Of a stretch of DNA of 64,000 bases, positions 23,810-31,966 are shown piece by piece. Position 1 is the stretch's first letter, and each line of letters opens with the position of its first letter. This stretch comes from Solwaraspora sp. WMMA2056 (lineage in GTDB: Bacteria > Actinomycetota > Actinomycetes > Mycobacteriales > Micromonosporaceae), in NCBI RefSeq assembly GCF_030345095.1, contig NZ_CP128360.1, positions 3,472,001 to 3,536,000 of the forward strand. Direction: 5' to 3'. The notes beneath the pieces are model-generated. The model did not search any database and had not been told where the DNA came from. It saw nothing but the letters and a program-made list of their open reading frames with translations. A program made the position numbers and the translations under genes.

Positions 23810-24265
23810 GTGACCGGGAACCAAGGCCCCGCCAGCAGACACCATCTGCACCCGTACGTCAGGGTCAACTCGGGTCCGACGCCGGATCGGCCGCCGTTGC
23901 CGCGACGGACGCCGGGGCAGACGGACATCGAGCGTGATCCGCGCTTCCGGTTGATGGCCGATCGTGGGGTGGCGGCACCTGACGGTGACCCGCAGGGGAC
24001 GCCCTTGGACGGTGTGGCGGCGGCCATGCGGAACCGGCCGGACGTCGATGTGTTGGACCGTGCGCGGGAGGCGGTCGCCGTGCACATGCCGAGTCGGTTG
24101 GCCGAGTGCCGGGTGTGTGACGTGGCGGCGTTCTGTCCGCCGTTCACCAGCGCGTTGGCGCTGCTGGATCGCTGGGATCAGGTCAAGGCGCGTCGGGTGC
24201 GGGCGGTGTTGCAGTACGCCGGGTTGTGGCCGGACGGGTACGTGCACGACGGGCGGGACGACTGA
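23810..24265 (+). CDS. Hypothetical protein with CxxC motif
   Basis: 151 residues starting at GTG 23810 after CAGGAGGGAAAC. The first about 55 residues are Pro/Arg-rich. The core is RDPRFRLMADRGVAAPDGDP, then MPSRLAECRVCDVAAFCP with three cysteines, and a helical end (LALLDRWDQVKARRVRAVLQ). A truncated relative (27587-27792) lies beside the IS66 right end. Function unknown. Its TGA overlaps the start of the next gene (TGATG). Confidence 0.7.
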   Translation: MTGNQGPASRHHLHPYVRVNSGPTPDRPPLPRRTPGQTDIERDPRFRLMADRGVAAPDGDPQGTPLDGVAAAMRNRPDVDVLDRAREAVAVHMPSRLAECRVCDVAAFCPPFTSALALLDRWDQVKARRVRAVLQYAGLWPDGYVHDGRDD

Positions 24266-24549
24266 TGATCGACCGCGATCTGATCCGGGTGGGCGACACG
24301 CTGCATCTCGGCAAGGCCGACTGGGTGTTCGGCGACCGGTCGATGACGGTCCGGGTCTCCGACATCCGGTACGGCCTGGACGACGCCGACTCCCCGGTGG
24401 TCGGGATCCTGGCGACGATCACGTTGGCGGGGAGGGACGGACGGATGGCCGCGATCGGCGTCTACAAGTCAGCGCTGACCCGCCCCGGTGTGGTGCAGCG
24501 CCGGCGGCCGCCCAACGGCGTCGACTTCCCGGCCACCGAGCAGCCGTAG
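24265..24549 (+). CDS. Small beta-rich hypothetical protein
   Basis: 94 residues, MIDRDLIRVGDTLHLGKADW start, with alternating beta-strands (MTVRVSDIRYGLDD, VVGILATITLAGRDG). Coupled to the upstream gene through TGATG. No family recognised. The 210 nt between it and array 3 hold no gene I can support. Confidence 0.65.
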   Translation: MIDRDLIRVGDTLHLGKADWVFGDRSMTVRVSDIRYGLDDADSPVVGILATITLAGRDGRMAAIGVYKSALTRPGVVQRRRPPNGVDFPATEQP

Positions 24550-24761
24550 ACACCGGGGCGCGTAACCGCCGTAGCCCTGGTGGGCGATTGGGCACCGGGT
24601 ACCCGACGGGCGGTGACGCCCCCCCACGTCCGCCTCCGGGCACACGGACGACCGCTCGGCCCAGTGCCCTACCGCCGTCTACACGGTCACCCCACCGCCA
24701 CCGCGCTGACACTCAGCTCTGAAGTCGATTCGGGTCCTCTCATCCCTGACGTTTTTGGCTG

Positions 24762-25586
24762 ATTTCATTCAGGCGCGGTTTTCGTGTGTCCGGGGACACG
24801 AGGATCTCCGCAGCTTCGGCGGGGATGTGGACGACGTTTCAATCCGGCGCGGTTTTCGTGTGTCCGGGGACCAGGTTCGCCTCCGACGCGGGCTGGCGAC
24901 AGGCCCATGGTTCAATCCGGCGCGGTTTTCGTGTGTCCGGGGACACTGGAAGGACGACGGCAAGCGTCCGCTCATCGAGGTTTCAATCCGGCGCGGTTTT
25001 CGTGTGTCCGGGGACACTATGAACACTCAGAACTAGTGAGGGTTCTGAGGGTTTCAATCCGGCGCGGTTTTCGTGTGTCCGGGGACACTGACCAAGTTCG
25101 TGAAAGCCGTGTCCCTACCAAGTTTCAATCCGGCGCGGTTTTCGTGTGTCCGGGGACAGCTATGCGCAGCCGTCGGGGGCTCCCTTGGCGGCTGTTTCAA
25201 TCCGGCGCGGTTTTCGTGTGTCCGGGGACTTTCCATCACTAGTGGAGCTCCACCACCACCCAAAGTTTCAATCCGGCGCGGTTTTCGTGTGTCCGGGGAC
25301 CAACAGGATATACGGCTACTACGCGGAGCTCTTGGAAGGTTTCAATCCGGCGCGGTTTTCGTGTGTCCGGGGACTTTTTTTGCTGGTCAGCCCCCCCTCG
25401 CCAGTTGTGGTTTCAATCCGGCGCGGTTTTCGTGTGTCCGGGGACTGAGAGAGGGAAGGAGGTGAAAAATGGCCGAGAGTTTCAATCCGGCGCGGTTTTC
25501 GTGTGTCCGGGGACTTTTTTCGTGAACCCCCATGATCGGGCATGTTCTTCGTTTCAATCCGGCGCGGTTTTCGTGTGTCCGGGGAC
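24762..25586 (-). CRISPR. CRISPR array 3 (12 repeats, 11 spacers)
   Basis: 36-nt repeats start at 24762 (degenerate, ATTTCATTCA), 24836, 24909 (GGTTCAATCC), 24980, 25051, 25122, 25194, 25265, 25339, 25410, 25479 and 25551. Spacers are 33-38 nt and all distinct. The left-end repeats are the divergent ones and the conserved leader is at the right, so the precursor is read on the minus strand with repeats ending ATTGAAAC. The spacer at 25446-25478 contains AAGGAGGTGAAAAATG, a perfect ribosome site and start codon on the plus strand. Confidence 0.98.
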
Positions 25587-25940
25587 CGTGTCCGAAATGT
25601 CGGGCGGTCTGAGCTGGGCAAACAGGTGGCTCGGAGGGCAACCTCATGATCATCATGATCTTGGTGGTGGCTCGGATGATCTCTGTAAGGTGGGTTTCCG
25701 CAGCTCGGCCGCACTTTGGGATCTTTCCGCCAACCTCCCCGGATCCCGGGCGTGTCGGAGGTTGCCGCAATCGACATTTCGTCGCAACTCCGGCACCTAA
25801 TCTTGCGTACATCGATGGCTTGTCCGTCCTCGATGGAGGCTGTTGTGCCCGGCGTGGCTGTCTCACCTCCCGTCCGGTAATCGCCGACAGGCCGATGTGG
25901 AAATTGTCGCTCACCGGGTTGGCTCCGGCAAGAGGAAACG
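25587..25940 (-). promoter_or_regulatory. CRISPR leader 3
   Basis: About 350 nt closely matching leader 4 (30359-30710), of which the array-proximal 170 nt also match leaders 1 and 2. The array-distal shared part (CTTGCGTACATCGATGGC, CCGATGTGGAAATTGTCGCT) is found only at arrays 3 and 4, pointing to duplication of an array-leader unit. Confidence 0.85.
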
Positions 25941-25962
25941 ACTCGTCCTCGGGCAGCGGATC
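25930..25962 (-). pseudogene. Possible C-terminal relic of a second SAVED gene
   Basis: On the minus strand this reads YDPLPEDESF next to the IS66 end, then TTTCCTCTTGCCGGAGCC. That aligns with the last codons of the intact SAVED gene (TTTCCCTTGCCGGAGCC at 30684-30720) with one extra base. The VYDP...S pattern resembles SAVED C-termini. The evidence is short, hence the low confidence. Confidence 0.35.
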
Positions 25963-27586
25963 GTAAACATTCACGTCTTGCTGGCGGGTTTGCTGTTGGG
26001 TAGCGTGACTCGCCGGGCCGAGCTGGGGGTGGTTGCCGTCTCGGACCGATCGTGATCTTGTGCCCGGGTGGTTGATCCGGAGGCGCTGTCGCGGGACGAG
26101 CTGATCGCGGTGGTCCGTGATCAGGCCGCTCAGTTGGCGGATCAGACGGCCGAGGTGGAACGGCTACGTGCGGAGTTGGAGCAGATCAAGCGGTTGATCT
26201 CGCGGAACAGCCGAAACTCCTCGATGCCGCCCTTGACCGATGATCTGCCTGGCCGGTCGGGTAGGAGCAAGCCCGCCGGCGGTGGGCGCTCGGGCGGGAA
26301 GAAGCCGGGGCGAGGTAGACAGCCCGGTGCGCCGGGATCGTATCTGCCCTGGTTGGACGAGGCCGACGTCCGGGTGGTTGACCAGCGTCCGTGCGGGCCG
26401 TGCGAGTGCGGGACGGACCTGGCGGGGGCTGTCGACGAGGGGGTGGTGTCGGCCAGTCAGGTCACCGACGTGCCGCTGGTCACCGCGTCGACGGTGGAGT
26501 ACCGGCAGTACCGGGTCCGGTGCGGCTGCGGCCGGAAGCACGTCGCCGCCCCGCCGAAGCAGGCGGGGGTGGGTAACACCCGGGTGTACGGGGCGAACCT
26601 GCGCGCTCTCGCCGTGTACCTGCTGATCGTGCAGCACGTGCCGGTCGAGCGGTGCGTGCGGCTGATCGCCGATCTGGCCGGCACCCGCGTGTCGGCCGGG
26701 TTCGTCCACAAGGTCCTCGCCGCCGTCGCGGCGGCGGTGACCGACATCGTCACGATGATCAAGGCGTTGATCACCCTGGCCGAGGTGGTCCATTTCGACG
26801 AGACCACGATCCGGGCGGGTGCCGCGGGCCGCAACGGGTACGTATGGTCCGCGTCGACCGGCCGGTACACCCTGTACGCGCTGGCTGAGCGTCGCAGCGG
26901 CGAACAGTTCCGCACCATCGGGATCGGGCCGGCGTTCACCGGGGTCGCCGTGCACGACCGGTACACCGTCTACGACCAGGCCGGCAACTTCGCCGACGGG
27001 GTGCGGCACCAACTGTGCCGCGCACATCTGCTCCGCGATCTCGAAGACGCGGCCGAGACCTACCCCGACCACGTCTGGCCGGTCCAGTGCCAGCGGGCGC
27101 TACGCGGCCTGATCCACGCCGCGAACCTCGCCCGCGCCGCCGGACAGGCCGAGATCGACCCCGCCGTGCGTGACCCGCTGGTCCGCGAGTTCCGCGACGG
27201 CGTGATCGTCGGCCGTAAGGACGTCCCCCGCGTCGGCGGCCCCCGCGACAGGCAGCCGCCCGGCCGCAACCTACTCGAGGATCTCCACCACCGCCACGAC
27301 GACGTCCTGCGGTTCTGCTACGACACCACCATTCCGCCGACGAACAACCTCGCCGAGCGTGACCTACGGCCGAACAAGACCCAGCAGAAGATCTCCGGCC
27401 GGCTCACCAGCGAGAAAGCCACCCGCGACCGGCTGACCATCCGCAGCTACCTATCCACTGCGGTCAAACACGGCGTCAACGCCATGACCGCACTCCGCGA
27501 CGCCGTCACAGGGAACCCCTGGATGCCGCAGACCGCCCACATCCTCCAGGGCTGACCCCGCGCCCTCACAAGAGGTGAATGTTTAC
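25963..27586 (+). mobile_element. IS66-family insertion sequence
   Basis: Ends are GTAAACATTCAC at 25963-25974 and its reverse complement GTGAATGTTTAC at 27575-27586. The match extends to about 18 bp (then G/C, TCTTG) with one mismatch. The only gene is the TnpC-type transposase; the tnpA/tnpB accessory frames of classical IS66 are absent. The flanking 8-mers AGCGGATC and CATCGGGC differ, so no target duplication remains. Either an adjacent deletion or recombination between two copies followed insertion. Confidence 0.88.
26068..27555 (+). CDS. IS66-family transposase
   Basis: 495 residues from GTG 26068. An N-terminal coiled coil (QAAQLADQTAEVERLRAELE) with the IS66 motif SRNSRNSSMPPLTDD is followed by a zinc-binding region (CGPCECG ... 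CGCGRKH). The DDE catalytic core has Asp in VVHFDETTIRAG, Asp in VAVHDRYTVYD and Glu in PTNNLAERDLRPNKTQQKIS. The frame is intact, so the element may still be active. Confidence 0.95.
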   Translation: MVDPEALSRDELIAVVRDQAAQLADQTAEVERLRAELEQIKRLISRNSRNSSMPPLTDDLPGRSGRSKPAGGGRSGGKKPGRGRQPGAPGSYLPWLDEADVRVVDQRPCGPCECGTDLAGAVDEGVVSASQVTDVPLVTASTVEYRQYRVRCGCGRKHVAAPPKQAGVGNTRVYGANLRALAVYLLIVQHVPVERCVRLIADLAGTRVSAGFVHKVLAAVAAAVTDIVTMIKALITLAEVVHFDETTIRAGAAGRNGYVWSASTGRYTLYALAERRSGEQFRTIGIGPAFTGVAVHDRYTVYDQAGNFADGVRHQLCRAHLLRDLEDAAETYPDHVWPVQCQRALRGLIHAANLARAAGQAEIDPAVRDPLVREFRDGVIVGRKDVPRVGGPRDRQPPGRNLLEDLHHRHDDVLRFCYDTTIPPTNNLAERDLRPNKTQQKISGRLTSEKATRDRLTIRSYLSTAVKHGVNAMTALRDAVTGNPWMPQTAHILQG

Positions 27587-27792
27587 CATCGGGCGTGATC
27601 CGCGTTTCCGGTTGCTGGCCGCCCGTGGGGTGGCGGCGGCACCTGACAAAGACCCGCAGCGGACGCCCTTGGACGGTGTGGCGGCGGCGATGCGGAACCG
27701 GCCGGACGCGGATGTGCTGGCCCAGGCGCGGGAGACCGTTGCCGGGCACATGCCGAGTCGGTTGGCCGAGTGCCGAGCGTGTGACGTGCCGG
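27587..27792 (+). pseudogene. Truncated relative of the 23810 gene
   Basis: RDPRFRLLAARGVAAAPDKD, then RTPLDGVAAAMRNRP and MPSRLAECRACDVPA match residues about 47-105 of the protein at 23810-24265. The 5' part is cut exactly by the IS66 right end and the 3' part diverges after 27792. The missing halves are not elsewhere in the window. Confidence 0.75.
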
Positions 27793-27891
27793 CGCGCGCC
27801 GTCGACAGGTTACGACCTACATGGAAGGACGTAGATCAGTACATCGCCCGAGCCGGCCGGGTCCGCGCTGCCGACTCGGAGGGCGGAAAGG

Positions 27892-28116
27892 CTACTCGTC
27901 GGCGTCCGGGCGCGGCGGCCGGTTGTGCTTCGCCCACTCGGTGATCTCGGCAGCGAGGTACACCTTCATGCCGCGTAGCTCCTGGTAGGGCTTCGGAAAG
28001 CCGGGTCGGCGAGCGATCTGTTGGAACCGCTGTCGAGACACGCCGAGGTACTCGGCGATCTCGTACGGACCCATCAACTCGCCCGGTCCTCCGGTCATGA
28101 GCCGAACGGTAGGCAT
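27892..28116 (-). CDS. MerR/AlpA-type excisionase-like HTH protein
   Basis: A 74-residue protein. MGPYEIAEYLGVSRQRFQQI and PGFPKPYQELRGMKVYLAAE give the winged HTH plus 'wing' of excisionase/MerR-like DNA-binding proteins. The acidic C-terminus ends PDADE. It is monocistronic. Such genes accompany integrative elements or act as local regulators; no integrase is seen in the window. Confidence 0.8.
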   Translation of the reverse strand: MPTVRLMTGGPGELMGPYEIAEYLGVSRQRFQQIARRPGFPKPYQELRGMKVYLAAEITEWAKHNRPPRPDADE

Positions 28117-28223
28117 CTTCGGGTCTACCCAATCGGGCCTACCCTATTGACTACTCCTGCAAGTGTGGCTCATGATTCGCGTGTGCCAGCAGGGATCGGG
28201 AGACGCGGGATCGGGGTTGCGCA

Positions 28224-28517
28224 GTGTTCGAGGGCGTGAGGCATCAGGTCGAACCGCACCAGGTCAGGGCGGTCCGGTTCGGGTCGCGGTGGCGTGGGCT
28301 GGACCCCGACGAGGTGTACGTCTATCTGGGGCTTCTCGCCGACGAGCTGGATCGGCTGGTCCGACAGAGCGATGCCGCTCGGACCGAGTCCGAACGGCTC
28401 CGGGAAGGACTGCGGCAGTGGCGGCAACGGCACATCGGCTGCCGGTTTGACGACCCGCCGCCGGCATCGGGTGATCCGGAGCCCGGTCGGCAAGCCCGGA
28501 ACGGGGGTCGGTGGTGA
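28224..28517 (+). CDS. DivIVA-like domain protein
   Basis: A 97-residue protein. VRAVRFGSRWRGLDPDEVYV and YLGLLADELDRLVRQSDAAR have the GLDPDEVYxYL motif of DivIVA N-terminal domains, followed by a short coiled coil (ESERLREGLRQWRQRH). It lacks the long C-terminal coiled coil of real DivIVA. A degraded copy is at 22745. Start GTG 28224; GTG 28236 is an alternative. Confidence 0.7.
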   Translation: MFEGVRHQVEPHQVRAVRFGSRWRGLDPDEVYVYLGLLADELDRLVRQSDAARTESERLREGLRQWRQRHIGCRFDDPPPASGDPEPGRQARNGGRW

Positions 28518-28630
28518 ACGGCGGAGTTCGCTGGACGATCCGCGTACCCACCCCTGGCCAGACAAGGCGGCCCCGAGCGGCGCGGACACGCCAACCCGGG
28601 GCCTTGATCGGACACGGGAGGTCCGACCCG

Positions 28631-28879
28631 ATGAACAGTTTCCCCGCCCCACCAGACGAACCCGCACCCGCCCGGCTGATGGCGCTCTACCCGCCCGGTA
28701 AGAGCCCTGTCATCGACCGCGTGGAGAACGCGCTCCGGGCGTTCGAGGCCATCGACCGACCCAGCGCCGAACGTCTGCTGTCCATGTGGGCACACACGCC
28801 GGAGCTGTCTCGCCGGGAGCGGGCCGCCGTGCTCGCCCGGTTCGATCCCACCGGTTCGAGTGGAGGGCGTACGTCGTGA
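28631..28879 (+). CDS. Small hypothetical protein
   Basis: 82 residues starting MNSFPAPPDEPAPARLMALY after an AGGTCCGACCCG context. A helical core (VIDRVENALRAFEAIDRPSA) ends in a Gly/Ser tail. It overlaps the next frame by 4 nt (GTGA). No family recognised. Confidence 0.6.
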   Translation: MNSFPAPPDEPAPARLMALYPPGKSPVIDRVENALRAFEAIDRPSAERLLSMWAHTPELSRRERAAVLARFDPTGSSGGRTS

Positions 28880-29067
28880 CGATCCTGGTGATCGGCCCGC
28901 GTGAGCTGCCGAAGACGGACACGGTGGAGGTGTGGTGTGACGCGGGTTCCGGCGGGACGGGGCAGCGCGTCATGGTCTCCGTGAAGCTGCTGACCCTCTC
29001 CGAGCGCGACCGTGGGGAGGGCCGGGCGGCGCTGTACGAGTACGAGTCGTACTACTGCCGGGAGTGA
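28876..29067 (+). CDS. Small hypothetical protein
   Basis: 63 residues from GTG 28876 (TILVIGPRELPKTDTVEVWC start), beta-rich, ending in an acidic/aromatic tail YEYESYYCRE. Translationally coupled to the upstream gene. No family recognised. The 266 nt after it contain nothing supported. Confidence 0.55.
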   Translation: MTILVIGPRELPKTDTVEVWCDAGSGGTGQRVMVSVKLLTLSERDRGEGRAALYEYESYYCRE

Positions 29068-29333
29068 CCGAACCCGGGTAATTCTGGCCGGGCGTTCCGC
29101 CGTCCGTGTGGGTGAGGTGGCCGGAACTGGTTCGGGCGGTTACGTCGTACGGCGCCCCGGCTTCATGGCCGGTCACTGGTGCCCAACGCCTACGCCGACG
29201 GGCGTCGTACGGCCGGGCGCGCTCCGGGCCTTCCATTCCGCTTGGGCGACCGGGCGGACCTCGGGGGTCGGGCCGGTGGCGGCAACCACCGACCCGATCC
29301 CACCATCCTCATCCGTAGAGAAGGCAGAGGATC

Positions 29334-29462
29334 ATGGGCATCTGCGCGTTGACGAGCGCCGCGTTGCTCGGCTTCCTGGCTGGCCTGTTCTCTTTCCGGG
29401 TCAAGATCCGCTGGTGCCCCAAGTGTGGCGAGCTGACCACCACTCCACCACCGCCACGCTGA
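29334..29462 (+). CDS. 42-residue membrane peptide with CPKCG ribbon (copy 2)
   Basis: MGICALTSAALLGFLAGLFS then FRVKIRWCPKCGELTTTPPP: differs from the copy at 23541-23669 at only a few residues, while third positions vary more. It lies 52 nt left of array 4 and is part of a segmental duplication that also includes the leader of array 3/4. Confidence 0.65.
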   Translation: MGICALTSAALLGFLAGLFSFRVKIRWCPKCGELTTTPPPPR

Positions 29463-29514
29463 TACCCAGCCTCAAATTCGACTTGGGGCTTCTCGGCCGT
29501 GACGTTTGAAACGG

Positions 29515-30358
29515 CTTTCAATTCGGCGCGGTTTTCGTGTGTCCGGGGACAACACCTCTGGGTGTTCTGGGGTGACACGGTCGCGGGGGCGTTTCAATCC
29601 GGTGCGGTTTTCGTGTGTCCGGGGACCGGAGCCTGGCAAGCGCCTGCACACCATCGCCTTGTTTCAATCCGGCGCGGTTTTCGTGTGTCCGGGGCCCGCT
29701 ATCGGCGGCACTGTTGTCGGTAGAGGTACGGTTTCAATCCGGCGCGGTTTCCGTGTGTCCGGGGACTATATTGAAGGGAGAAATCCCCGCACTTACGAGT
29801 GCAAGTGTTTCAATCCGGCGCGGTTTTCGTGTGTCCGGGGACGGCCGAGAATACGACGGTGTGCGGGAAGCCCGTCGAGGTGACGTTTCAATCCGGCGCG
29901 GTTTTCGTGTGTCCGGGGACGGCCGAGAATACGACGGTGTGCGGGAAGCCCGTCGAGGTGACGTTTCAATCCGGCGCGGTTTTCGTGTGTCCGGGGACCG
30001 TCGGAAGCCTGAAGGTCCACGAGTTCGCAACCGAGTTTCAATCCGGCGCGGTTTTCGTGTGTCCGGGGACAACGACGGATCCGGCTCCGACACCCTCAGG
30101 CGCCCCAGGTTTCAATCCGGCGCGGTTTTCGTGTGTCCGGGGACAGTTGCGATCTTGTCGTTTCAATTAGCTCGTCCTGAAAGTTTCAATCCGGCGCGGT
30201 TTTCGTGTGTCCGGGGACCCGGACCCCTAAGGAGGGGCCATGCGTTACTACAGTTTCAATCCGGCGCGGTTTTCGTGTGTCCGGGGACGCTTTGCTGCGC
30301 CGTCGTACCGGCGATCTGGCTTGTTTCAATCCGGCGCGGTTTTCGTGTGTCCGGGGAC
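29515..30358 (-). CRISPR. CRISPR array 4 (12 repeats, 11 spacers)
   Basis: Repeats start at 29515 (degenerate CTTTCAATTC), 29591 (GGTGCGG), 29661 (ends GGGGCC), 29731 (TTTCCGTG), 29807, 29885, 29963, 30035, 30109, 30183, 30253 and 30323. Spacers are 34-42 nt. Two adjacent spacers (29843-29884 and 29921-29962) are identical. The spacer at 30219-30252 carries AAGGAGGGGCCATG, a ribosome site plus start codon on the plus strand. One spacer (30145-30182) itself contains GTTTCAAT. The leader is on the right, minus-strand transcription. Confidence 0.98.
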
Positions 30359-30710
30359 CGTGTCCGAAATGTCGGGCGGTCTGAGCTGGGCAAACGTGCT
30401 GCTCCGAGGGCAACCTCATGATCGTCATGATCTCGGTGTCGGCTCAGATGATCTCTGTGAGGTGGGTTTTCGCAGCTCGGGCGTACTTTGGGATCTTTCC
30501 GCCAACCTCCCCCGGATCCCGGGCGTGTCGGAGGTTGTCGCAATCGACATTTCGCCGCAACTCCGGCACTTAATCTTGCGTACATCGATGGCTTGTCCGT
30601 CCTCGATGGATGCTGCAGTGCCCGGCGTGGCTGTCTCACCTCCCGTCCGGTAGTCGTCGACAGGCCGATGTGGAAATTGTCGCTCACCGGGTCGGCTCCG
30701 GCAAGGGAAA
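30359..30710 (-). promoter_or_regulatory. CRISPR leader 4, overlapping the SAVED gene 3' end
   Basis: About 350 nt nearly identical to leader 3. The array-distal end of the conserved block runs into the last codons of the membrane-SAVED gene (stop at 30684), so the gene and leader-array are arranged as one leftward unit. Confidence 0.82.
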
Positions 30711-31811
30711 CGGTTGGTACGAGTGGGTCTCCCGGTCGAACGAAAAGACCGTCCACCGCCCCGGATCCGGTGCCGCCAGGCGGGCACCCAACGCCAGCGA
30801 GATCGCCACCGAGCCGCTGAGGAACACCGCATACCGGCCGGTGCGGGCGGCACTCGGCAACGCGGCGGCCAGCCACTCCCGGCGGGCCTGCTCCACCACA
30901 CCCGTATAAGTGGGCGCGTCCTCGGTCAGCAACGAACCCGCGCTGCGCAGCACCAGCAGGTGACCGATGCCGTGCTGTCGGCAGGTCTCCCGTACCGGAT
31001 CGGCGAACTGGTGCCCGAAGCCTTGCAGATCCAGCGCGAGCGCCGCCCGCGACGGATCCCCGCCCGCCACGACCTCCAGGCTCGCCGACAGCGGAGCCGC
31101 CGTCGACTCGGTGGCCCGCAACGCCGTCGCCGCGAAATACGGGGGAGAGCCGTCGGCCTGGCGGACGGCGTGGACCCGCACCTCACGCGAATGGGTGTGA
31201 CCCAGCCGGGCCCCGAACCAGAACGCCAGATGCAGCGGCATCGTCGGGATCAGATTGACCCGGGTCGCCTCCGGCGTCAGCCGCTGCGCCAGCATCAACG
31301 CGTTGAACGTCTCATCCGCCAGCTCCTCGACCCGAGACTTGTCCACCGCCGGATCGCCCGACAAGGTGACCGCCGTCGCCACCGTCACCGCACACGTCGA
31401 CCGGCTGAACTCCTCGGCCTGCTGCTCGTACTGCCGGGCCCTGGCCAGCCCGCGCCCGACGTCGCGCGCGGTCACCACGATCCCCACCTGCACTTGCCGG
31501 TGCGCCCGCTCCCGCAGCCCGAACCCGGCCACCAGCAGCGCCACCCCGGCCACGCAGCCCACCACGAACCACCACCGGCCGGCCGCCTCACCGACCATCA
31601 CCGACTTGGCCGCCTCGACACCGAACCCGCCGGCCAGCGCGCCGCCGACCGCCACCGCCGCCGTCCCGTCCGACAACGCCGCCCGCAGCCCGCCCGCCCA
31701 GCCGCCCCGGTCACCGCCCGACCCGCCACCGGCCCGGCCCGCCCGGCCGCCACCACCGGTGGCCGAGCCGAACACCGTCAACCGTGGCCCGTCCCAGCGA
31801 TCGTCCGTCAC
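30684..31811 (-). CDS. Membrane-anchored SAVED-domain protein, candidate cyclic-nucleotide sensor
   Basis: 375 residues from GTG 31811. Residues 1-40 are Gly/Arg-rich. Two membrane segments follow (TAAVAVGGALAGGFGVEAAK and WWFVVGCVAGVALLVAGFGL, about 50-105), then a cytosolic linker (about 110-170). A SAVED-like domain (about 175-370) has VNLIPTMPLHLAFWFGARLG near its start, a conserved ALALDLQGFG strand, and at the end GRYAVFLSGSVAISLALGAR, followed by WTVFSFDRETHSYQPF, the terminal SAVED pattern. SAVED domains bind cyclic oligonucleotides and are related to CARF. Next to a GGDD-bearing Cas10 this would be a membrane effector opened by cyclic oligoadenylate. The ligand is inferred. Confidence 0.72.
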   Translation of the reverse strand: MTDDRWDGPRLTVFGSATGGGGRAGRAGGGSGGDRGGWAGGLRAALSDGTAAVAVGGALAGGFGVEAAKSVMVGEAAGRWWFVVGCVAGVALLVAGFGLRERAHRQVQVGIVVTARDVGRGLARARQYEQQAEEFSRSTCAVTVATAVTLSGDPAVDKSRVEELADETFNALMLAQRLTPEATRVNLIPTMPLHLAFWFGARLGHTHSREVRVHAVRQADGSPPYFAATALRATESTAAPLSASLEVVAGGDPSRAALALDLQGFGHQFADPVRETCRQHGIGHLLVLRSAGSLLTEDAPTYTGVVEQARREWLAAALPSAARTGRYAVFLSGSVAISLALGARLAAPDPGRWTVFSFDRETHSYQPFPLPEPTR

Positions 31812-31966
31812 GGTGCCATCTTCGGCGCAGAGTCTGCCACTGTGGAATCAGCTGCCGGGACACGCCGACGATCAGATTTCCGACACGGCGGGACGGGTCG
31901 CTGACTCGCTGGTAACGTCGGCCGGCTCGACGTCATCATCGGAAAGTGATCGGGATAGGACGGACC

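Noticed and set aside
25375-25409. T-run TTTTTTT after a repeat in array 3, as a terminator
   Set aside because: It is a spacer start in the plus orientation, opposite to the inferred transcription, and has no GC hairpin other than the repeat.
24769-25480. Short repetitive proteins such as ...ARFSCVRG... encoded across CRISPR arrays
   Set aside because: They are translations of the 36-nt repeat, open only because the repeat lacks stops.
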